Shown here: piece by piece, positions 36,651-42,387 of the stretch
Numbering within the stretch: the stretch's first letter is position 1
Layout of the letters: every line of letters starts with the position of its first letter
NCBI GenBank assembly: GCA_018653605.1
Contig: JABHYY010000030.1
Coordinates: 1 to 42,387 of the forward strand
Reading direction: 5' to 3'
Length of the DNA stretch: 42,387 nt
Source: an archaeon
Lineage (GTDB): Archaea; Nanobdellota; Nanobdellia; SCGC-AAA011-G17; GW2011-AR17
The notes under the pieces: generated by a model
The model's database searches: none
Told to the model about the DNA's origin: nothing
Seen by the model: the letters and a program-made list of their open reading frames with translations, nothing else
Position numbers and translations under genes: made by a program

Positions 36651-37094
36651 TTATCTTTTCTTTTTCCTTTTAACAGTTTTTTTCTTAACAGCTTTCTTTT
36701 TCACTTTTTTCTTCACTGCTTTTTTCTTAACTTTTCTTTTAACAGCTTTCTTTTTCACTTTTCTCTTTACTGCTTTTTTCTTAACTTTTCTTTTAACTGT
36801 TTTTTTCTTCACAACTTTTTTCTTAGCTTTCTTTTTTCTCTTCTTTCCACCACGTGCCATTTTTGCACAACATACATTTCCTTTTTTGTCAATGTAATAT
36901 AGGTAGCCAGCTTCTCTTTTTACTTTACACTTCACTAATACTTGTTGTTTAGGTTTGCCTTTCATACCAGGTCTTTTCATCTTTACTCTTGCAACATTTC
37001 CATTCTTGTCTAAGAAATAAAGATAACCAGCCTCTCTTTTTATTCCGCATTTTTCTACGATTTTTGCCATTCTTATATCACCCCTCACGGTCAA
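36651..37094 (-). CDS. Lys-rich histone-H1-like protein with two N-terminal KREAGYLY(F/Y)(L/I)DKxGNV modules
   Basis: KCGIKREAGYLYFLDKNGNVARVKM and KCKVKREAGYLYYIDKKGNVCCAKM, then (K)KKAVKRKVK repeats. A later Met (MAKIVEKCGI) is a plausible start. Confidence 0.8.
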   Translation of the reverse strand: MTVRGDIRMAKIVEKCGIKREAGYLYFLDKNGNVARVKMKRPGMKGKPKQQVLVKCKVKREAGYLYYIDKKGNVCCAKMARGGKKRKKKAKKKVVKKKTVKRKVKKKAVKRKVKKKAVKRKVKKKAVKKKVKKKAVKKKTVKRKKKR

Positions 37095-37179
37095 TACCTA
37101 TTTATGAGACTCTGGAGTTTTTAAACTTTATGTTTCTCGAGGGGAAATGGTTATAAATCTCTAAAAACCTATAAGCACC

Positions 37180-37950
37180 ATGTGGATCCACAACCTTAAT
37201 CCAACACTACTAAATCTAGGCCCTTTAGAGATAAGATACTATGGTTTGGTATACATCCTAGGATTCATAATTTTGACAATTTGGCTAGTAAAATTTAGAA
37301 ATAAGATAAACTTGACAAAAGACCAAGCTTATGACTTTTCTTTTTACCTAATGCTTGGTGTAATACTGGGGTCCAGATTATTTCATGTTCTCGTCTGGGA
37401 AACAGCTTATTATTTAGCAGATCCAATCAAAATTCTTTACATCTGGGAAGGTGGAATGGCATTCCATGGTGGACTGATAGGAGCATTAGTAGCAGGATAC
37501 TTTTTCTGCAAAAAATACAAAATCTCTCTATTAAAGGCAGCAGATCTAGTATCTATACCAGCAGTAATTGTATTGGCTCTAGGCAGGATAGCTAATTTCA
37601 TAAATGCAGAACTTCCAGGCACAGTAACTTCTTTGCCATGGTGTGTTGACTTTGGAGACTCTCAATGCAGACACCCAGTACAAATTTACTCAGCTCTAAA
37701 GAGATTTGCAGTAGCAGGAGTATTAATTTTACTCTCGAGAAAGCACCACAAACCAGGATTTATATTTTTCTCAATGGTGGCTTTGTTAGGCTTAGGCAGA
37801 TTTCTAATAGATTTTTACAGAGAAGACACAGTTTACCTTGCTTTGAGCATAGGACAGTGGTCATCACTAGCAATGTTTATCATCGGTATAACCACCCTAA
37901 TAATAAAATATAAAAAAGAAATAAAAACTATCTTCGTTTCTTTCGCTTAA
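37180..37950 (+). CDS. lgt: Prolipoprotein diacylglyceryl transferase homolog
   Basis: LEIRYYGLVYILGF; GSRLFHVLVWE; WEGGMAFHGGLIGALVAGYFF; ALGRIANFINAELPGTVTSLPWCVDF; HPVQIYSAL; multiple TMs. Confidence 0.93.
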   Translation: MWIHNLNPTLLNLGPLEIRYYGLVYILGFIILTIWLVKFRNKINLTKDQAYDFSFYLMLGVILGSRLFHVLVWETAYYLADPIKILYIWEGGMAFHGGLIGALVAGYFFCKKYKISLLKAADLVSIPAVIVLALGRIANFINAELPGTVTSLPWCVDFGDSQCRHPVQIYSALKRFAVAGVLILLSRKHHKPGFIFFSMVALLGLGRFLIDFYREDTVYLALSIGQWSSLAMFIIGITTLIIKYKKEIKTIFVSFA

Positions 37951-38458
37951 CAGTTTTTCTCTTAACTACTCTTTTCTTAGCCTTTCTCTTAACTGTCTTT
38001 TTCTTCACTGCTTTCCTTTTAACAGGTTTCTTCTTAACTTTTCTTTTAACAACTTTCTTCTTAGCCTTTCTTTTAACTGTTTTCTTCTTAACTTTTCTTT
38101 TAACAACTCTCTTCTTAGCTTTTCTCTTAACTGGCTTTTTCTTAACAGTCTTCCTCTTAATTCTCTTCTTAACAGTTTTTTTAGCTCTAGCTCTTAACTT
38201 TTTAGTTTCAGCCTCTAACTTTTTTAACTCTCTCTCTAGCATAGTCAAACTTTTCTTAGAAATTGCTAAAGCTTTCTTACTACCCATCTTTACCTTTTTT
38301 CTCACTGCAGGCTCTTTCTCTTTACCTTTTTTAGCAAGCTTATTAACAAGCCTACCCATTTTGTCTTTTAAAGTATAACCTAGGCCAATTCCAACTCGAC
38401 CAACTTTCTTTACCTCTTTTTTAACTTTTTTTCTCATTTTATCCCCCTCTTTTTTCAT
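37928..38458 (-). CDS. Lys-rich histone-H1-like protein with helical N-terminal region
   Basis: C-terminal KRKVKKKPVKRKAVKKKTVKRKAKKRVVKRK repeats; N-terminal amphipathic region (KKALAISKKSLTMLERELKKLEAETKKLRARAKK). Confidence 0.75.
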   Translation of the reverse strand: MKKEGDKMRKKVKKEVKKVGRVGIGLGYTLKDKMGRLVNKLAKKGKEKEPAVRKKVKMGSKKALAISKKSLTMLERELKKLEAETKKLRARAKKTVKKRIKRKTVKKKPVKRKAKKRVVKRKVKKKTVKRKAKKKVVKRKVKKKPVKRKAVKKKTVKRKAKKRVVKRKTVKRKKRR

Positions 38459-40109
38459 TCAATATTGATACTACCAAACCAAATGATAGTATGATTATGA
38501 CAAAAAGCATTCCATATGATATAACAGGAACACCCCATATAAATGGCCCAATTCCAGCCAACATTACTAAAGATGCACCTACAACCAATGCACCAATGAT
38601 CAATCCAAGTGTTACTCTATCACTTGAAATACCAATCTCATGTGTTAACTCATCAACCTCTTTGTGGTTAATATCAACATCAACTTTCGCTCCAGTTTTT
38701 ACTATGTGCATTAAAGTTCTTAAATCTTGCGGAAATCTTTTTAGAGTATTTCCCCATCTATAACTATGGCTCTTAATTGTATCATAAATATTTCTTGGAT
38801 CTTTTTTCCTTTCTATAATCTTTTCAACATGTCCTCTAGTAATTTCAACAAAATTAGAATCAGGATCAATTATTCTTGCAACAGTTTCACCTGTAGCAAG
38901 AGCTTTTAAAATCAAAACAAAATTATCTGGCAATTGCATGTTATACTTTCTAATAATTGTCATAACAGTTGTATAAAAATCAGCAACATTGATTTTTTTC
39001 AATTCAATTCCATAAAATGAATGCATTTTTTGATACAATTCTTCTGTAAACTTCTGTTCATCAACATCACCTTCAAAAGTACCTAGGTCCATCAACCCTC
39101 GAACAATTAGATTAATATCTTTTTTAACAAAACCAACCATAATCTCTTCCATCACCTCTCTCATAATGGGAGACATTTTTCCAACAATACCAAAATCAAG
39201 GAAAGCTACTTTTTTATTCTTCATTAAAAATATATTCCCTGTGTGTAAGTCAGCATGAAACATATGATATTCCAAAATTTGCCTACCTAAACTATCAAGA
39301 ATCTCTCTAGAAATTTTCTTTTTTTCTTTTTTACTCAACTCATTCAAACAATCCATAACATTTCTTCCCTCAATAAACTCCATAACAATAATTTTCTTCT
39401 TTGTATAATCCCAATACACTTTAGGAATCTTTACACCCTTAACTTTCTCTTTTTGGTAAAAGAATTCAATGTTTTTTGCTTCAACCTGATAATTCAACTC
39501 TTTCTTAGTATACTCTTCAAACTCCTTTACAAGCTGAATAAGTCTATAAGGTTTTAATTCCTTGAAATGCTTATCACCCTGTCTTGCTAAATAATGTAAA
39601 ATATCAATATCAGTCTCAAAAACCTCTTCTATACCTGGCCTTTGAACTTTAACCGCAACGATTTGCCCTGTTTTCAACTTTGCTTTATGCACTTGCCCAA
39701 CACTAGCTGCAGCAATAGGTTTCTTATCAAAACTTGAAAATACTTTACTCATAGGCTTGCCAAGTTCACTTTCTATAATCTTTTTTACAGAAGAAAACTG
39801 AAAAGGCTTAACATTATCTAATAACTTTTCAAACTCTTTACAATACTCTTGAGGAATCAAATCAGGTCTTAAAGCTAACAACTGTCCAAGCTTCACATAA
39901 GCACCACCCATATCTTCCATTGCCTTTCTTAACCTGACTGGAATTTCATGTGATAATGCTGCATTTCTTTTCTTTTTTATTTTTTGATCAAAAGAAACAT
40001 AGGAATTTATCTTAAAACCTTCAACAACAACATCCAACCCTTGAGAAACTAACACATTAGCTATTTTTTTTAATCTATTAAACCCCTTTATTGCTTTCAT
40101 CACAGACAT
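38439..40109 (-). CDS. ABC1/UbiB/COQ8-family atypical kinase with C-terminal TM helices
   Basis: MEDMGGAYVKLGQLLALRPDLIPQEYC; PIAAASVGQVHKAKLKTGQIVAVKVQRPGI; HADLHTGNIFLMKNKKVAFLDFGIVGKMS. Confidence 0.95.
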   Translation of the reverse strand: MSVMKAIKGFNRLKKIANVLVSQGLDVVVEGFKINSYVSFDQKIKKKRNAALSHEIPVRLRKAMEDMGGAYVKLGQLLALRPDLIPQEYCKEFEKLLDNVKPFQFSSVKKIIESELGKPMSKVFSSFDKKPIAAASVGQVHKAKLKTGQIVAVKVQRPGIEEVFETDIDILHYLARQGDKHFKELKPYRLIQLVKEFEEYTKKELNYQVEAKNIEFFYQKEKVKGVKIPKVYWDYTKKKIIVMEFIEGRNVMDCLNELSKKEKKKISREILDSLGRQILEYHMFHADLHTGNIFLMKNKKVAFLDFGIVGKMSPIMREVMEEIMVGFVKKDINLIVRGLMDLGTFEGDVDEQKFTEELYQKMHSFYGIELKKINVADFYTTVMTIIRKYNMQLPDNFVLILKALATGETVARIIDPDSNFVEITRGHVEKIIERKKDPRNIYDTIKSHSYRWGNTLKRFPQDLRTLMHIVKTGAKVDVDINHKEVDELTHEIGISSDRVTLGLIIGALVVGASLVMLAGIGPFIWGVPVISYGMLFVIIILSFGLVVSILNEKRGG

Positions 40110-40141
40110 GGTCTATATCTGGGGTTTTAACTTTAAATACT

Positions 40142-40774
40142 TTACCCTATGATTTCTGCGACTGTCATAACAGAAGGAAGGAAATATCTTAACACAAAAA
40201 GTGCAATAGCTAAACCTAAAGTAATAAGGTAAACTGTTTTGTCCCAACTAAGAATTTTTTTCCCATCCAAAATCCAGAATGGCAATAAATTGAACAAAGC
40301 TAACCAAACATTGATCAACAGACCTAAAGAAATGATTTTACCAATGTATCCACCATCAAAGAAGAAACTCAAAACAACTAAGATAACAGCTAATCCAATA
40401 TTAGTTGCAGGTCCAGCTAAAGCAATCTTACCATTCCTATTTTTTCCAACATGTCCAGATATCCAAACAGCACCAGGTGCAGCAAACACAATTCCAAAGA
40501 ATGAAGTTATTATAGCTAAGAGCAACATATAATTGTCAGCTCTAAACTCAGCAAAACAGCCATACTTTTGTGCAACAATTTTGTGCCCCATTTCGTGAAA
40601 CAAAAAACCAATCCCAACAGTAAGTGCAGCAAGTAAAACATTTGTAAACAATTTCAAACCTAGCACACCACCAGTTAACACAATTCCAACAGCAATAGAA
40701 ATAATTACCCAAGCTTTAAACAGGTCTCTTAATTCAACCTTAGAAAATCTAATCTTAACCATGTGTATAAACAA
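40142..40774 (-). CDS. Site-2-protease-like M50 family metallopeptidase
   Basis: Zinc motif FHEMGHKIVAQKYG within a TM; NLLPFWILDGKKILSW second motif; multiple TMs. Confidence 0.88.
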   Translation of the reverse strand: MFIHMVKIRFSKVELRDLFKAWVIISIAVGIVLTGGVLGLKLFTNVLLAALTVGIGFLFHEMGHKIVAQKYGCFAEFRADNYMLLLAIITSFFGIVFAAPGAVWISGHVGKNRNGKIALAGPATNIGLAVILVVLSFFFDGGYIGKIISLGLLINVWLALFNLLPFWILDGKKILSWDKTVYLITLGLAIALFVLRYFLPSVMTVAEIIG

Positions 40775-42387
40775 ACCTCAAAGTTTCACCTTTCTTATCA
40801 AGACGAACAAATGCAAACCTCTCGAATTGAACAACAGAACCTTCAGACAAAGTAGTCAAAGCTTTTTCACCTTTCCCCTTCAAAACTTTACCATCATCCA
40901 TTAAAACTTCAACATCAACAGCACCCTCAACAGGAACAGCATGTATAATCCTAGCCTTTAATTCAGCATCATACTCAGCAGAAACAAACTTTAAATCACT
41001 AAAATTAAACAAGTGCATAAACCTATACACACCTTTACCGATTTTATCCTTAACATAAAACTCTTCAGTTAAACCAAGCTTACGATTACCAAGATCCTTC
41101 TCAGGATGGTTAGGAACAGAAACCTCTTTCAAACAATGCTTAATCTTAACCTTAGAACTACCTTCAACAAAGAAAAACCTTTTAGAAATAGGATCTAATA
41201 TTTCTTTATTAAATGAGTAAATTTTTTTAAAATATTCTTCTCCACTCATAGATTTATCAACATTAGAAATGCCAACTTCCTCAGTAAACTTCATAAATGC
41301 TTCTGGTCTTAATCCTCTTTTTCTTAAGGCTGCAATAAATGGTAATCTGATATCATCCCAACCAGAAAATTCTCCTTTTTCAATTTTTTCTTTTGTTTTT
41401 GAACAAGATATTTGTAGTCCAGTAAAATTATATCTTCCTAAGAAATATGTTTCTGGAAACTTTTTCCCTAAAACCTTAAACATTTTTTCTTGTCTTTTTG
41501 AATTATCTGCATGTTCCTTAGCTCTAATAATATGAGTCATTCCAGCTTCTATATCATCAACAGTCACAGAAAGGTTCATCAAAGGCCAAACTCTAAATTT
41601 GTCTCCCTGTCTAGGATGTTCATTTTCATTGATTCTTGCTAATGGAAAATCTCTCATTGCAGGGTTTTTATCCTGCATACCTGATTTAAACCTAACAACA
41701 ACCTCTCCTTCTTTGTATCCTTTCTTATCAAGCATTTTTTTCCATCTTTCTTGATTTTCTTTAACATCAAGCTTACGACAAGGACAATCTTCTTTATTTT
41801 TTGATTTTTCTTTAAACTGCTCTTGAGAACAAGTACAAACATAGCAAGAATTTAACTTAATTAATTTTTCAAGATATTTATAATAAATTTTCATTCTATC
41901 AGATTGTATCCAAACTTCAGAAACATTACCAAACACCCAATCTGCTTCATCAGGAATCATTTTGTAAGCATCAGGATAAATATTTCCAGGATTAGTATCT
42001 TCTATTCTAAGAATAAATTTTCCATCATATTTTTTGCAATATAAACTTGTCAATCCTCCAGTCATCGCATGGCCAATATGCATTGGTCCACTAGGACTTG
42101 GAGCAAATCTCATAACAACTTTTCCTTTAACTGCATTTTTTAATTCTTTCAACCCTTCCCTCAGCACTTTCTTCTTCTCTTCCACCCCACCCAAAGAATC
42201 TAACTTGGCTTTTTGATCATCTAAAGACATAGCATTAACTTCCTTTACAACTTTAGCAACTTCCTGCCCAATTTCCTTAGCTTTTTTCTTCAACTCAGGA
42301 TCAAGACCAAAAACAGCACCAATAACAGCACCAGGATTAGCCTTTCCATTGAACTTTACAGCATTAGCAAGTGCATACTTTAAGATA
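40755..42387 (-). CDS. gltX: Glutamyl-tRNA synthetase, archaeal type (N-terminus truncated by window edge)
   Basis: RFAPSPSGPMHIGHAMTG; frame stays open to the window edge (…LKYALANAVKFNGKANPGAVIGAVFGLDPELK), typical of the archaeal GluRS N-terminal region. Confidence 0.95.
   Translation of the reverse strand, partial: ILKYALANAVKFNGKANPGAVIGAVFGLDPELKKKAKEIGQEVAKVVKEVNAMSLDDQKAKLDSLGGVEEKKKVLREGLKELKNAVKGKVVMRFAPSPSGPMHIGHAMTGGLTSLYCKKYDGKFILRIEDTNPGNIYPDAYKMIPDEADWVFGNVSEVWIQSDRMKIYYKYLEKLIKLNSCYVCTCSQEQFKEKSKNKEDCPCRKLDVKENQERWKKMLDKKGYKEGEVVVRFKSGMQDKNPAMRDFPLARINENEHPRQGDKFRVWPLMNLSVTVDDIEAGMTHIIRAKEHADNSKRQEKMFKVLGKKFPETYFLGRYNFTGLQISCSKTKEKIEKGEFSGWDDIRLPFIAALRKRGLRPEAFMKFTEEVGISNVDKSMSGEEYFKKIYSFNKEILDPISKRFFFVEGSSKVKIKHCLKEVSVPNHPEKDLGNRKLGLTEEFYVKDKIGKGVYRFMHLFNFSDLKFVSAEYDAELKARIIHAVPVEGAVDVEVLMDDGKVLKGKGEKALTTLSEGSVVQFERFAFVRLDKKGETLRFVYTHG

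Noticed and set aside
36654-36842. Short regularly spaced repeats resembling a CRISPR-like or satellite array
   Set aside because: Explained as codon-level repeats of the Lys-rich C-terminal tail; in-frame, no unique spacers.
37928-38200. Another block of regularly spaced CTTTTCTTAACT-like repeats
   Set aside because: Coding repeats of the second Lys-rich tail; no spacer structure of a CRISPR.
40239-40532. 97-aa plus-strand ORF
   Set aside because: Antisense to the M50 peptidase gene; no independent support.

Overview
This is an AT-rich, gene-dense chromosomal window from an archaeon, probably of DPANN type (Woesearchaeota/Pacearchaeota-like; lineage is inferred from gene content only). Core archaeal markers are aIF2-gamma (5'-truncated), archaeal-type GluRS (truncated at the right edge), diphthine synthase, deoxyhypusine synthase, and a compact Pop5-PsmA-SBDS-Rrp4-Rrp41-Rrp42-RpoK superoperon. 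Several genes look bacterial in character: a full-length RelA/SpoT homolog (HD + synthetase + TGS + ACT), Lgt, a bacterial-type ThrRS lacking its TGS domain, a Fic protein and a UbiB/ABC1 kinase. The less-explained parts are: (i) a candidate structured ncRNA of about 195 nt at ~36344-36541, with a terminal helix, internal hairpins, a 13-nt repeat and a TATA box at the right distance; (ii) a 22-codon CC/Lys-rich microprotein candidate just downstream; (iii) two histone-H1-like Lys-rich tail proteins flanking lgt, one with a duplicated 'KREAGYLY(F/Y)(L/I)DKxGNV' module; (iv) imperfect TATCGG...CCGATA repeats bracketing the Fic gene; (v) a two-gene polytopic-membrane/Ig-domain scaffold locus; (vi) a palindromic operator at the start of a Cys-rich HTH-nifS-nifU operon; (vii) inverted repeats around the TATA box of a TrmB-like gene. 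I saw no CRISPR array, rRNA, confident tRNA, transposase or integrase. All identifications come from reading motifs by eye; no database search was run.
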